Program-made: the position numbers and the translations under genes
Part shown: in pieces, positions 19,004-27,659 of the stretch
How the letters are laid out: each line of letters opens with the position of its first letter
How positions within the stretch are numbered: position 1 is the stretch's first letter
The notes under the pieces: model-generated
Seen by the model: only the letters and a program-made list of their open reading frames with translations
What the model was told of the DNA's origin: nothing
Database searches by the model: none
DNA from: Anaerobacillus alkaliphilus
GTDB taxonomy: Bacteria; Bacillota; Bacilli; Bacillales; Anaerobacillaceae
Length of the DNA stretch: 64,000 nucleotides
Reading direction: 5' to 3'
Assembly: GCF_004116265.1 (NCBI RefSeq)
Contig: NZ_QOUX01000046.1
Span: forward strand, 310,001-374,000

Positions 19004-19786
19004 TTAGAATAGTTTCGTTAGTAAGCTACGTTCGCGGACAGGTGCAAATGATCTTCGATGCTCCCTTGTAACTCCGAATTTATCCATTGCTTCTAAATGA
19101 TCTGACGTTCCGTAACCCATGTTTGTTTCAAAGCCATATTGAGGATATTCCCCACTTAGTTGTTCCATATATCTATCTCTCGTCACTTTTGCAATGATTG
19201 AACTAGCAGCTATTGATATGCTCTTGCTATCACCTTTAATGATTGATGTTTGTGGTATAGTCAGAGGTAGCTTCATCGCATCAATTAGTAGGTGTTCCGG
19301 GCTTAGCGTTAACTCATTAATAGCCTTTTGCATCGCAACTTTCGTAGCTTCATATATGTTTATACGATCAATCTCCTCCGAACTAACTATTCCAATCCCA
19401 ATTGAAATTGCTTTCGAATAGATAACTTCGTAAAATTCCTCACGATTTTTTTTGGTAACTTTTTTTGAGTCAGTTAAACCTAACAGGTAGAAGTCTTTTG
19501 GTAGGATAACAGCAGCCGCGATAACAGGGCCTGCTAATGGCCCTCTCCCCACCTCATCTATTCCTGCTATATATCGAACACCGCTTTCCCAAATTTCACG
19601 TTCATTTTGTAGCATATCTTCAAATTCTCTAACTAGCTTATTTTGTTTTTCCTGTGCTGTCCTCCATTTTAAGAGAGCCTTTTGTGCGCCAATTCTCTGA
19701 TCTTGTGTAACTTCCAAAAGAAATTCTTCTGATATATCTTCATTTTCTAATAGTACTGCTTCAATTTCCTTAATTGACATCTTCAT
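19004..19786 (-). CDS. rnhB: Ribonuclease HII
   Basis: RNase HII removes single ribonucleotides and RNA from RNA/DNA hybrids. The catalytic DEVGRG motif (GIDEVGRGPLAGPVIAAAV), the conserved SKKV/DSKK region, and the later LLIDAMKL and TRDRYM motifs are present. About 80 N-terminal residues precede the catalytic core, as in other Bacillus RNases HII. Start choice between ATG codons at 19786 and 19780 is uncertain because the binding site is weak. Upstream lies a 356-bp gap with a dispersed repeat. Confidence 0.95.
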   Translation of the reverse strand: MKMSIKEIEAVLLENEDISEEFLLEVTQDQRIGAQKALLKWRTAQEKQNKLVREFEDMLQNEREIWESGVRYIAGIDEVGRGPLAGPVIAAAVILPKDFYLLGLTDSKKVTKKNREEFYEVIYSKAISIGIGIVSSEEIDRINIYEATKVAMQKAINELTLSPEHLLIDAMKLPLTIPQTSIIKGDSKSISIAASSIIAKVTRDRYMEQLSGEYPQYGFETNMGYGTSDHLEAMDKFGVTREHRRSFAPVRERSLLTKLF

Positions 19787-19890
19787 ACTTTTCACTACCT
19801 ATATTTATTTTTGTTATCTATACTATCGACATCCAAAATAAAATGTTAAACGAAATCAATAGTTTCATATGCCTTTTAGTTTATAAAAGG

Positions 19891-20107
19891 CTGTTTTCGC
19901 AAATTTTGTTGCTTTCGTAAAAATCCCAAAAGCCGAATTTTTACACAAATTGCCAAGAATTCACAACTAATTTTATAAGTATTGCTCTTTTCTTACATAT
20001 TTTATTGGCTGATATCTTCATCTAGGGTATTTTTCCAATTATTTTAAGCAACAGTTTATTTGTGCGACGAGTAACCGCAGGAGCAATGTTTAGGAAAAGA
20101 GCCTTAT
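19891..20107. repeat. Dispersed intergenic repeat, copy A
   Basis: This segment aligns over most of its length with 50952-51141. Two exact shared blocks are 19976-19996 (21 bp) and 20005-20026 (22 bp). The right part carries about 40 extra bases relative to copy B before the shared end. No coding capacity is evident. Both copies have the same orientation relative to the flanking minus-strand genes. Confidence 0.85.
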
Positions 20108-20113
20108 AAAAAC

Positions 20114-20140
20114 AAAAAAAGGCACGTATGGGGGCGCACC
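20114..20140 (-). terminator. Weak terminator after rbgA
   Basis: A 6-bp stem with G-T pairs (GGCACG at 20121-20126, CGCACC at 20135-20140) is followed on the minus strand by seven T. It starts immediately after the rbgA stop. Confidence 0.6.
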
Positions 20141-20142
20141 TA

Positions 20143-20994
20143 TCATTGTTCTGGCTTTTCTAAGGTAATCTTACCTATTTTACAGGAACGGAATTCACGT
20201 AAAATTAATTCAGCAGCTTTATCATAATCAATATTACCACCACTCATTAATAAACCACGCTTACGACCAATCGCATCAAATAACTCAATTACATCTTCGT
20301 TAATCTCTTCGAGCTTAAAACGTTCCACAAGTAGATTTGGATACTCATCCTTTAAATACTTAAGTAAAAAAACAGCTACATCCTGGAAATCAAGAATTTC
20401 GTCTTTAATAGCTCCTGTTGCAGCTAAACGAAATCCTACAACTTGATCTTCAAATTTAGGCCAAAGTATCCCTGGAGTGTCTAATAACTCCAGTTCACTT
20501 CCTACTTTGATCCATTGTTGCTGTTTTGTTATCCCTGGACGATCACCTGTTTTAGCGATCTTCTTTTTTGCTAAACGATTAATTAGCGTTGACTTCCCGA
20601 CATTTGGAATTCCTAAGATTAATGCCCGAATCGCCCTAGGCTTCATCCCTTTAGCCTTTAATTTCTCTAATAAATCTACGGCTAATTCTTTTGCAATGGT
20701 TGGGATTTTCTCTGTACCTTTCCCTGTTTGAGAGTCAATAGAAATTACTTTAAATCCTTTTCCTTGGAAGTAACGACTCCAACGTTCTGTCATTGATGGA
20801 TCTGCTAAATCCGCTTTATTTAAGAGAATGAGGCGCGGCTTATGACTCACTAATTCATCAATCATTGGATTCCTAGAGGAAAGTGGGACCCTTGCATCTA
20901 CTAATTCAAAAACGACGTCAATTTGTTTGAGTTTTTCAGTTACCTCTCGACGGGCTTTTGCCATATGACCAGGGAACCATTGTATCGTCGTCAT
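20143..20994 (-). CDS. rbgA: Ribosome biogenesis GTPase RbgA (YlqF)
   Basis: RbgA is needed for late assembly of the 50S ribosomal subunit. It is a circularly permuted GTPase: G4 (LNKADLAD) comes before G1 ([18 protein letters not shown]) and G3 ([10 protein letters not shown]). The N-terminal [12 protein letters not shown] motif and the C-terminal ANTAR-like helical domain are typical. The 283-residue length is normal. It starts 7 nt after the signal peptidase stop. Confidence 0.98.
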   Translation of the reverse strand: MTTIQWFPGHMAKARREVTEKLKQIDVVFELVDARVPLSSRNPMIDELVSHKPRLILLNKADLADPSMTERWSRYFQGKGFKVISIDSQTGKGTEKIPTIAKELAVDLLEKLKAKGMKPRAIRALILGIPNVGKSTLINRLAKKKIAKTGDRPGITKQQQWIKVGSELELLDTPGILWPKFEDQVVGFRLAATGAIKDEILDFQDVAVFLLKYLKDEYPNLLVERFKLEEINEDVIELFDAIGRKRGLLMSGGNIDYDKAAELILREFRSCKIGKITLEKPEQ

Positions 20995-21001
20995 ACTACA
21001 C

Positions 21002-21553
21002 CTACTTTGCTATTCTTATTTCAGAAAAGGGCCAAAATACTACATTGGCACTTCCTACAACACGGTCGTAAGAGATAAAACCAATATGACGGCTATCTTT
21101 ACTATGCTGCCTGTTATCCCCTAAGACGAATACATGCCCTTCTGGAACAACATCATGGCCCGTGTAATCCTTTAATGTAAAATCGCCTGTAAACGGCAAA
21201 CTGAACGCATTTTCTTTATATTCTTCTAAGTACGGTTCTTCAATTGCTTCTCCATTAATATAGAGTATGTCATTTTCATAGTATATCGTGTCACCTGGTA
21301 ACCCAATTACTCGTTTAATATAATCTTTATCTTGAGTAGCATGAAACACGACAATATCAAAGCGATCTGGCTTACCTATGGTATATCCAATTTTATTAAC
21401 AATTAAACGATCGTTATTTTGTAGTGTGGGCATCATTGATTGCCCGTCTACTACGATAGGAGCAAATAGAAAATACCGAATAACAAAAGCTAGAAATAAA
21501 GCTATAAAAACGGCTTTTAGCCATTCCCATGATTCACTTTTAACACTAGACAT
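21002..21553 (-). CDS. lepB: Type I signal peptidase
   Basis: Membrane-bound protease that cleaves signal peptides of secreted proteins. One N-terminal membrane segment (about residues 12-31) precedes the Ser/Lys dyad: Ser39 in DGQSMMPTL and Lys80 in [12 protein letters not shown]. The box E motif [11 protein letters not shown] is also present. Its 183-residue length matches the Bacillus Sip type. It lies between rplS and rbgA, an arrangement seen in several Bacillaceae but not in B. subtilis. Which paralogue (SipS, T, U or V) it is cannot be told. Confidence 0.95.
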   Translation of the reverse strand: MSSVKSESWEWLKAVFIALFLAFVIRYFLFAPIVVDGQSMMPTLQNNDRLIVNKIGYTIGKPDRFDIVVFHATQDKDYIKRVIGLPGDTIYYENDILYINGEAIEEPYLEEYKENAFSLPFTGDFTLKDYTGHDVVPEGHVFVLGDNRQHSKDSRHIGFISYDRVVGSANVVFWPFSEIRIAK

Positions 21554-21644
21554 GACCTAACCCCCATTACCTCTTTCAAACTTATACTACGCTATTATAA
21601 CTTAACTTTACTTTGCGTAAAACATAGAACAATGCTAATAGTTG

Positions 21645-21678
21645 AAAAAAGGAGCTTGAAAAATCAAGCTCCTTTTTA
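21645..21678. terminator. Terminator downstream of rplS
   Basis: A near-symmetrical hairpin AGGAGCTTGA/TCAAGCTCCT with flanking A and T runs. On the minus strand it ends rplS, just after its stop codon. Confidence 0.92.
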
Positions 21679-21686
21679 CTAACTGA

Positions 21687-22031
21687 TTATCGAATTTCTT
21701 TAATACGAGCCGCTTTTCCACGAAGAGCGCGTAGGTAGTACAATTTAGCACGACGTACTTTACCACGACGCATAACTTCGATCTTATCGATCTTCGGCGA
21801 GTGTAATGGGAATGTACGTTCAACACCTACTCCGTAAGAAACCTTACGTGCAGTAAAAGTTTCACTAATACCTGAACCACGACGCTTAATTACGATTCCT
21901 TCGTAAACCTGAATACGCTCACGAGTTCCCTCAACAACCTTTACGTGTACACGTACAGTGTCTCCAGGACGGAAAGCCGGGATATCAGTTCTTAATTGAG
22001 CTTTAGTTACTTCTTGAATTATGTTGTTCAT
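21687..22031 (-). CDS. rplS: 50S ribosomal protein L19
   Basis: L19 sits at the 30S-50S interface. The sequence is typical in length (114) and motifs: [60 protein letters not shown], and the basic C-terminus with [14 protein letters not shown]. It has its own promoter and leader in the 124-bp gap after trmD and its own terminator, so its level can be set apart from rimM-trmD. Confidence 0.99.
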   Translation of the reverse strand: MNNIIQEVTKAQLRTDIPAFRPGDTVRVHVKVVEGTRERIQVYEGIVIKRRGSGISETFTARKVSYGVGVERTFPLHSPKIDKIEVMRRGKVRRAKLYYLRALRGKAARIKEIR

Positions 22032-22112
22032 CGTATCGTTCCCTCCTTCCCTAACAGATGCTCATTCCAATTTTCTTTGCAGCGGAACATCTTGATACTG
22101 GCCTAAGCCACA
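22032..22112 (-). ncRNA. Candidate L19 ribosomal protein leader
   Basis: The stretch between the promoter and rplS can pair AGATG with CATCT and TTCC with GGAA, forming a hairpin that ends near the GGGAAGGAGGG binding site. Leaders of this kind autoregulate L19 in Firmicutes; assignment here rests on position and the visible pairing, not on a covariance search. Confidence 0.5.
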
Positions 22113-22118
22113 AAGAAT

Positions 22119-22147
22119 ATAATATCATAAGCTTTTAACAGTTACAA
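22119..22147 (-). promoter_or_regulatory. Sigma-A promoter of rplS
   Basis: Minus-strand TTGTAA (22142-22147) and TATTAT (22119-22124) with a 17-bp spacer lie between trmD and rplS. Confidence 0.65.
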
Positions 22148-22155
22148 GGCTAGAT

Positions 22156-22899
22156 TTAATTTTTATCTTCCTCATTTAAGATTTCTATCCATTTTTTTTC
22201 ACGTTCCGTTAGCTCCCTCTCATTTAAGAGGTCCGGTCTCCGTTCTAATGTCCTTTTAATTGACTCACGGTGACGCCATTCCTCAATGTTTTTATGGTGT
22301 CCTGAGAGAAGTATATCTGGAACTTTCAAGCCACGGAATTCAACAGGTCTTGTATAATGTGGATACTCAAGAAGCCCTGTACTAAATGAGTCTGTTACAG
22401 CAGAAGTTTCATTGCCTAGCACACCAGACAATAATCTAGTTACGCTATCAATAATTACCATTGCGCCTAATTCTCCACCTGTTAGAACATAGTCTCCTAT
22501 AGAAATCTCATCTGTAACTAGATGCTCACGAATACGTTCATCATACCCCTCATAGTGGCCACAGATGAAAATTAATTGATCATACTCCACCAGCTGCTCG
22601 GCTTTTTTCTGAGTGTAACGTTCTCCCTGAGGACAAAGCAAAATAATCCGTCTTTTCGCAGATGGGTTATCTTTTGTTAGGTCATCAATAGCATCAAATA
22701 TTGGTTGAGGTGTCAACACCATCCCACCGCCACCACCATAGGGATAGTCATCTACACGCTGATGCTTATCTTGTGAATAGGATCGAAAATCAACTATATT
22801 GTATGAAACTAGCTGTTTTTCTTCCGCTTTTTTTAGAATCGAATTTCCGAGTACTCCGCGAAACATCTCTGGAAATAGAGTTAATACATCGTACCGCAT
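22156..22899 (-). CDS. trmD: tRNA (guanine-37-N1) methyltransferase TrmD
   Basis: TrmD methylates G37 next to the anticodon and prevents +1 frameshifting; it is an S-adenosylmethionine-dependent trefoil-knot (SPOUT) enzyme. Diagnostic motifs are [36 protein letters not shown], the knot segment [21 protein letters not shown] and [11 protein letters not shown]. The 247-residue length is normal. It starts directly after the rimM stop (adjacent bases). Confidence 0.99.
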   Translation of the reverse strand: MRYDVLTLFPEMFRGVLGNSILKKAEEKQLVSYNIVDFRSYSQDKHQRVDDYPYGGGGGMVLTPQPIFDAIDDLTKDNPSAKRRIILLCPQGERYTQKKAEQLVEYDQLIFICGHYEGYDERIREHLVTDEISIGDYVLTGGELGAMVIIDSVTRLLSGVLGNETSAVTDSFSTGLLEYPHYTRPVEFRGLKVPDILLSGHHKNIEEWRHRESIKRTLERRPDLLNERELTEREKKWIEILNEEDKN

Positions 22900-23418
22900 T
22901 TACTCAAGACCTTCCATTAAATGAATAACTACTCTTTTTTCCTTAATATCTACTTCTTTTACAACTTGCTCTATGTAAGGAACGAGAAGGTCTTTCCCTC
23001 CATTTCTTCTTTGAATAACCCAGACATCATTTGCCCCTGTAGCAAGTATTTCTTTCACTTTACCAATTGCTTCGCCCTGATCGGTTTCAACATCACACCC
23101 AATAATCTCATGGTAATAAAACTCTTCTTCATCTAATTCTGAAAGTTGCTTCTCATCTACTTGCAAAACTCCACCTTTGAAAGCAACTACATCGTTAATA
23201 TTGTGGTAGTTTTCAAAAGTTAACAAGTCGAAGTTTTTGTGTTGTCGGTGGCTCGCAACCTTTAATAGAAGCTTTTCATTGAAATCTTTATGTTCTAAAT
23301 AAAGCTTTGCCCCTTTGGCAAATCGTTCGTCAGCAAAGTCAGTAGAGGAAATGACTCGTACCTCACCTCTAACTCCATGTGTATTTACTACTTTTCCTAC
23401 ATTAAACCATTTTGTCAT
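22900..23418 (-). CDS. rimM: 16S rRNA processing protein RimM
   Basis: RimM helps mature the 3' (head) domain of the 30S subunit and binds S19. The N-terminal RimM domain ([25 protein letters not shown]) and C-terminal PRC-barrel ([42 protein letters not shown]) are clear. The ATG at 23418 follows AAGGAGG; an upstream 22-residue extension is rejected. Its start overlaps the ylqD 3' end by 17 nt. Confidence 0.98.
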   Translation of the reverse strand: MTKWFNVGKVVNTHGVRGEVRVISSTDFADERFAKGAKLYLEHKDFNEKLLLKVASHRQHKNFDLLTFENYHNINDVVAFKGGVLQVDEKQLSELDEEEFYYHEIIGCDVETDQGEAIGKVKEILATGANDVWVIQRRNGGKDLLVPYIEQVVKEVDIKEKRVVIHLMEGLE

Positions 23419-23830
23419 CAGTTTTTTGTCCTCCTTCACGTATTTCAAAGACAATTCCATCTTTAATAATAATTTCAGTTCCATTCATCAATTCGTTCCA
23501 GTTATCACCTTCGTGAATTTCATGAAGAGTCTCAATCGTCTGTTCTTTCATTTCTGTACCTATCTCTAATTCATTGAGTTGATTCATTTGGAAATCAATA
23601 ATCTTAACCTTATCATTCCGCTGTTTAATTTCTTTATTAAAAGAAGACTTAAGTGCACTCTGATATTCATAGTTGTTTTTACTTGCTTTGAGCTTTTTAT
23701 GTAGCTGAAATTCTAGTTGCTTAATTTCTTTTTCCACTTGTTTTTTCTCGTTTAAAAAGTCATCCATCAATATGGATTTGCGATTTTCTGTAAGTACTTG
23801 CTTCACAACAACCTTTTTAATGATTTTCAT
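23402..23830 (-). CDS. ylqD: YlqD family protein, function unknown
   Basis: A 142-residue protein with a long Lys/Glu-rich helical, probably coiled-coil stretch (about residues 25-100: [20 protein letters not shown]) and a short strand-rich C-terminal part ([23 protein letters not shown]). It matches YlqD of B. subtilis in place and pattern. Position between khpA and rimM, overlapping rimM, points to a role near ribosome assembly, but no function is established. Start may be either of two adjacent ATG codons at 23833 and 23830. Confidence 0.85.
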   Translation of the reverse strand: MKIIKKVVVKQVLTENRKSILMDDFLNEKKQVEKEIKQLEFQLHKKLKASKNNYEYQSALKSSFNKEIKQRNDKVKIIDFQMNQLNELEIGTEMKEQTIETLHEIHEGDNWNELMNGTEIIIKDGIVFEIREGGQKTDDKMV

Positions 23831-23937
23831 CATGCACCCCGTCCATATATGTATCTTTGGATGTTTATTATGCTTTAAGTTTATCATACTAATTGTTCAA
23901 TGAAAAAAACCTAAGCTAATTGGGTTAACTAGTAACG

Positions 23938-23967
23938 TTAAAAAAAGGCAGAGATTAGCCTCCTGCC
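23938..23967 (-). terminator. Terminator downstream of khpA
   Basis: The stem GGCAG-AG/CT-CTGCC with one bulged base (23947-23967) is followed by at least seven T on the minus strand, between khpA and ylqD. Confidence 0.75.
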
Positions 23968-24011
23968 CTTTGTCAAATTTTAAGCATCAACACGATTATG
24001 TGAACACGCTC

Positions 24012-24239
24012 TTATAAAATTTCTAGATTAATACGCTTTTTATGATTTGCCCCAGCTGCATAAACAACTGAGCGAATCGCTTTCGCAATTCGTCCTTGCT
24101 TGCCAATAACTTTTCCCATATCTGATGCATGGACTGACAGTTGTAAAGTCAAGGACTGCTCGTGCTCAACTTCTGTAACACGAACGTCATCGGGATGATC
24201 AACAAGAGCCTTGGCAATTGTTTCAACTAACTCTTTCAT
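24012..24239 (-). CDS. khpA: KH-domain RNA-binding protein KhpA (YlqC)
   Basis: A 75-residue single type II KH domain with the signature GKVIGKQGRIAKAIRSVV, where the GxxG-type loop is GKQG. In other Firmicutes KhpA pairs with KhpB (Jag) to bind small RNAs and influence cell elongation. It sits between rpsP and ylqD in the conserved ffh-rpsP-ylqC-ylqD-rimM-trmD order. Confidence 0.95.
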   Translation of the reverse strand: MKELVETIAKALVDHPDDVRVTEVEHEQSLTLQLSVHASDMGKVIGKQGRIAKAIRSVVYAAGANHKKRINLEIL

Positions 24240-24276
24240 TATTTATCATACCCCTTACGAAATACTAATAGTTTAT

Positions 24277-24313
24277 AAAAAACTAGGCTTTACCATTTGC
24301 ATGAATAAAGCCT
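24277..24313 (-). terminator. Terminator or attenuator between rpsP and khpA
   Basis: An 8-bp stem AGGCTTTA/TAAAGCCT (24285-24292, 24306-24313) with a 13-nt loop is followed by T-rich sequence on the minus strand. It would reduce readthrough from rpsP into khpA. Confidence 0.75.
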
Positions 24314-24344
24314 TGTCTTTTTTATAGGTTAAATAATGTTGAAA

Positions 24345-24617
24345 TTATTTACCGTTTTTAGCATTGTGTAACTTTTCCATTAAACCAGCGTTTGAGAAAA
24401 GGTTACGAACTGTGTCCGAAGGTTTAGCACCATCAAGCATCCATTTTAAAGCTTTTTCCTCGTTGACTTTGAAATCAACTGGATTAACTAGTGGATTGTA
24501 TGTGCCGATTTCCTCGATAAAGCGACCATCACGTGGTGCTCTAGAGTTAGCTACAACTACTCTGTAAAATGGGGCTTTATTTGAACCCATACGTTTTAAA
24601 CGAATTTTAACTGCCAT
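24345..24617 (-). CDS. rpsP: 30S ribosomal protein S16
   Basis: S16 is an early-assembly protein of the small subunit. The 90-residue sequence has the usual [42 protein letters not shown] start region and [20 protein letters not shown]. It lies 123 nt after ffh and is followed by a hairpin terminator, allowing a separate expression level from its neighbours. Confidence 0.99.
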   Translation of the reverse strand: MAVKIRLKRMGSNKAPFYRVVVANSRAPRDGRFIEEIGTYNPLVNPVDFKVNEEKALKWMLDGAKPSDTVRNLFSNAGLMEKLHNAKNGK

Positions 24618-24740
24618 GTATATTCACCTCCAAAATTAATTCACACAATAAGGTATATTATCATAAAACTAACTAGTTGAAAACTAGTAAAGTAAAAAAA
24701 CTTTACAAAAGGTAAACATTACATTTACCACAGAATCAAA

Positions 24741-26087
24741 TTACATAAATGGGAACTTAAATTTACCTTTTTTCTTCCCTTTTGCAGTCATATTTGACAT
24801 TTGTTTCATCATTTTTTTCATTTCATCAAACTGCTTAAGAAGGCGGTTTACTTCCTGAATGGTTGTCCCACTACCTTTGGCAATTCGTTTCTTTCGACTT
24901 GCATTTAAGATGGACGGATCTTCTTTTTCCTTTTTGGTCATAGAACGAACTATAGCCTCTATATGACCAATTTGCTTTTCGTCAACTTGGACATTTTTTA
25001 GGCCCTTCATCTTACCAGCACCAGGCATCATACCTAATAATTCATCTAGCGGCCCCATGTTACGAACTTGTGCTAGCTGATCTAGAAAATCATCAAAGGT
25101 AATATCAGCTGTCCGCATCTTCTTTTCAAGTTCACGAGCTTTTTCTTCATCAAAATTAGATTGTGCCTTCTCAATAAGAGTAAGAACATCACCCATTCCA
25201 AGAATTCTAGAAGCCATCCGATCAGGGTGAAACGGCTCTAACGCATCTAACTTTTCTCCCATACCTGCAAACTTAATTGGGGTATTAGTTACCGCCTTAA
25301 CAGACAATGCAGCACCACCACGTGTATCACCATCTAGTTTAGTAAGAACTACTCCAGTTAGTTCAAGTTGCTCGTTAAAGCTTTCGGCTACGTTAACCGC
25401 ATCTTGCCCTGTCATTGCGTCGACGACTAGTAAAATTTCGTCAGGATTAACAGCCTCTTTGATTTGTTGAAGCTCACCCATCAATGATTCATCTATATGC
25501 AATCGTCCAGCTGTATCAATGAGAACATAATCGAGATGTTCTTCTTTCGCCTTCGCGACGGCTTGCTTGGCTATTTCAACAGGGCTTACTTGGTCACCAA
25601 GCGAGAAAACAGGCATATTTAGTTGTTGACCTAATGTTTCTAGCTGCTTAATTGCCGCTGGTCGATAAATATCTCCAGCAACTAACAATGGCTTACGATT
25701 GTGACTTTTTCTTAAATGGTTTGCAAGTTTTCCGGTAGTTGTTGTTTTACCAGCACCCTGCAATCCAACCATCATTACAATTGTCGGTGGTTTTTTGGCC
25801 ACAGCAATCTTACTTTGTTCGCCACCCATTAATTTCGTAAGTTCTTCGTTAACCACTTTAATAACTTGTTGACCGGGCGTAAGGCTTTTTAATACTTCCT
25901 GCCCAATAGCTCGTTCTTTTACATTTGCTATAAACTCTTTTACAACTTTGAAGTTAACGTCTGCTTCTAGTAAAGCTAGTCGAACTTCACGCATCATAGC
26001 CGTTACATCTGCTTCAGAAACCTTTCCTTTTCCTTTAATTTTATTTAAAGTACTTTGTAAGCGTTCTGCTAAGCCTTCAAATGCCAT
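24741..26087 (-). CDS. ffh: Signal recognition particle protein Ffh
   Basis: Ffh is the GTPase of the bacterial SRP that delivers nascent membrane and secreted proteins to FtsY. The N domain (residues 1-85) is followed by the G domain with GLQGAGKTTTTGKLA (108-115), DTAGRLHID and TKLDGDTRGGAALS. The methionine-rich M domain (about 300-448) contains LGMMPGAGKMK, SGTTIQEVNRLLKQFDEMKKMMKQM. It forms the usual pair with ylxM, 12 nt upstream. Confidence 0.99.
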   Translation of the reverse strand: MAFEGLAERLQSTLNKIKGKGKVSEADVTAMMREVRLALLEADVNFKVVKEFIANVKERAIGQEVLKSLTPGQQVIKVVNEELTKLMGGEQSKIAVAKKPPTIVMMVGLQGAGKTTTTGKLANHLRKSHNRKPLLVAGDIYRPAAIKQLETLGQQLNMPVFSLGDQVSPVEIAKQAVAKAKEEHLDYVLIDTAGRLHIDESLMGELQQIKEAVNPDEILLVVDAMTGQDAVNVAESFNEQLELTGVVLTKLDGDTRGGAALSVKAVTNTPIKFAGMGEKLDALEPFHPDRMASRILGMGDVLTLIEKAQSNFDEEKARELEKKMRTADITFDDFLDQLAQVRNMGPLDELLGMMPGAGKMKGLKNVQVDEKQIGHIEAIVRSMTKKEKEDPSILNASRKKRIAKGSGTTIQEVNRLLKQFDEMKKMMKQMSNMTAKGKKKGKFKFPFM

Positions 26088-26099
26088 GTTTGTCGCCTC

Positions 26100-26429
26100 C
26101 TAGTCTAACCTCTCAAGAGAATCGACGATTTCTAATATAAGTTCTGCAGTTGCGTCTTTCTCTATCGCCGTTTTTAAGTTTTTGATTAGATTTGCACGCT
26201 CTTCAAATTTAGAAAAAAGGCTAAGCTTTTCTTCATATTCTTCAAGCATATTTTCAGTTCTTTTAATATTATCATAAACGGCTTGACGACTAACTTCAAA
26301 TTCTTCAGCAATTTCACCTAAGGACCAATCATCAAGGTAGTACAACTGCATGTACTGCCTTTGCTTCGTTGTTAGCAAGCTTTGATAGAAATCATAAAGA
26401 TAATTCATTCGCAGCGTTTTTTCTAACAC
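26100..26429 (-). CDS. ylxM: YlxM, helix-turn-helix protein of the SRP operon
   Basis: A 109-residue sigma-70 region 4-like protein with the motif [29 protein letters not shown]. In other Firmicutes YlxM binds Ffh or the SRP RNA and modulates SRP activity. The start is GTG with an AAGGAGG site. It precedes ffh by 12 nt. Upstream it is separated from ftsY by a repeat-rich 200-bp gap. Confidence 0.95.
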   Translation of the reverse strand: MLEKTLRMNYLYDFYQSLLTTKQRQYMQLYYLDDWSLGEIAEEFEVSRQAVYDNIKRTENMLEEYEEKLSLFSKFEERANLIKNLKTAIEKDATAELILEIVDSLERLD

Positions 26430-26529
26430 GTAAAATCCTCCTTGTTAAGTGAAATCCCTTTACGAGTATTTATAATACACGAACCGAAAATTAGTGTCAA
26501 GTTTTTTTCTTAACAGCACTAAAAAAACC

Positions 26530-26630
26530 AATTTTGAATGTTGAATTGTGAATTATGAATTTGATAGGGCCCTTTTCTTCGAAGCACTACCCAAACCAAT
26601 TCACAATTCAAAATTCATAATTCACAATTA
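26530..26630. repeat. Heptamer-based inverted repeat between ftsY and ylxM
   Basis: Arms built of imperfect heptamers of type NTGAATT (left 26530-26562, right 26598-26630) flank a GGGCCC palindrome at 26567-26572 and a CTTCGAAG palindrome at 26577-26584. The right arm includes the ftsY stop codon. No gene lies in the gap. Confidence 0.85.
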
Positions 26631-27617
26631 CTCTTCCTCCGCCTTCTCCAACACTTCTGAAAACAGTCCATATACAAATTGTTCTGCATCGAATTCTTGG
26701 AGATCGTCTACTTTTTCACCTAGGCCTACGAACTTAACAGGAATATCTAACTCATGTCGAATTGCTAAGACAATTCCTCCCTTGGCCGTTCCATCAAGTT
26801 TGGTAAGAACAATACCAGTAACATCTGTTGCCTTACCAAATGTCTTTGCCTGTGACATGGCATTTTGTCCAGTTGTAGCATCTAGAACAAGTAAAACTTC
26901 ATGAGGGGCTCCTGGGACTTCACGTTCAATGACACGTTTTACTTTTTCTAGCTCATTCATTAAGTTTACTTTGTTTTGTAGGCGACCTGCTGTATCACAA
27001 ATAAGTACATCTACACCACGGGACTTTGCCGCTTGAACCGCATCGTACATTACTGCTGCCGGGTCCGACCCAGACTGTTGTTTGATCACATCAACACCAA
27101 CACGTTCTCCCCAAACCTCTAGTTGTTCAATTGCTCCAGCGCGGAAGGTATCACCAGCTGCCAGAAGAACAGATTTGCCCTCTTGCTTTAATCTATTGGC
27201 TAACTTTCCAATTGACGTTGTTTTACCAACACCATTAACCCCCACCACCAAGATCACTGTCATGCCAGTTGTTTGGATATTTAGCTTTGTTTCTGAGTCG
27301 TCCTTTTGCAAGAGTTCAGCTAATTTTTCTGAGATGACAGGTTGAAGTTGCTCAGAGTCTTTAATATTCCTTGTTCGAGCTACGTCCTTTAGCTCATCAA
27401 TAAGCTCCATTACGGTTGTTACACCGACATCAGCACTTATTAGTAACTCTTCTAATTCTTCGAAAAATTCTTCATCAACTTTGCGATAATTTTTCACCAG
27501 ATCATTCATCTTTCCGACAAAGGAATCTCTTGTTTTAGATAACCCGTCTTTGAACTTTTCTGTCACTGATTCAGTTTGTTGTGTTATTTTTTCTTTTAAT
27601 TTTTTAAAGAAACTCAT
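26628..27617 (-). CDS. ftsY: Signal recognition particle receptor FtsY
   Basis: FtsY is the membrane-associated GTPase receptor for SRP. The acidic, lysine-rich A region is short (about 40 residues), followed by the N domain and G domain with GVNGVGKTTSIGKLA (126-133), DTAGRLQNKVNLM, TKLDGTAKGGI and GLGEKVDDLQEFDAEQFV. Length 329 is normal for Bacillus. The protein ends in EKAEEE, with its TAA stop at the edge of a heptamer repeat. Starts 43 nt after smc. Confidence 0.98.
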   Translation of the reverse strand: MSFFKKLKEKITQQTESVTEKFKDGLSKTRDSFVGKMNDLVKNYRKVDEEFFEELEELLISADVGVTTVMELIDELKDVARTRNIKDSEQLQPVISEKLAELLQKDDSETKLNIQTTGMTVILVVGVNGVGKTTSIGKLANRLKQEGKSVLLAAGDTFRAGAIEQLEVWGERVGVDVIKQQSGSDPAAVMYDAVQAAKSRGVDVLICDTAGRLQNKVNLMNELEKVKRVIEREVPGAPHEVLLVLDATTGQNAMSQAKTFGKATDVTGIVLTKLDGTAKGGIVLAIRHELDIPVKFVGLGEKVDDLQEFDAEQFVYGLFSEVLEKAEEE

Positions 27618-27659
27618 GCTATTTCCTCCTTATTTTTGATTGAAGTTAGAAATCAAACT

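Larger units (their letters stand above)
19787..20142. other. Intergenic region rbgA-rnhB (356 bp)
   Basis: The gap contains a weak terminator after rbgA (20114-20140), copy A of a dispersed repeat (19891-20107) and about 100 bp before rnhB in which I see no gene or clear signal. Confidence 0.8.

Noticed and set aside
26530-26630. CRISPR-like array
   Set aside because: Units are 7 bp and contiguous, without spacers of constant length.
26536-26904. 118-codon plus-strand ORF starting in the ftsY-ylxM gap
   Set aside because: Starts within the heptamer array and continues antisense through ftsY; no protein-like pattern.
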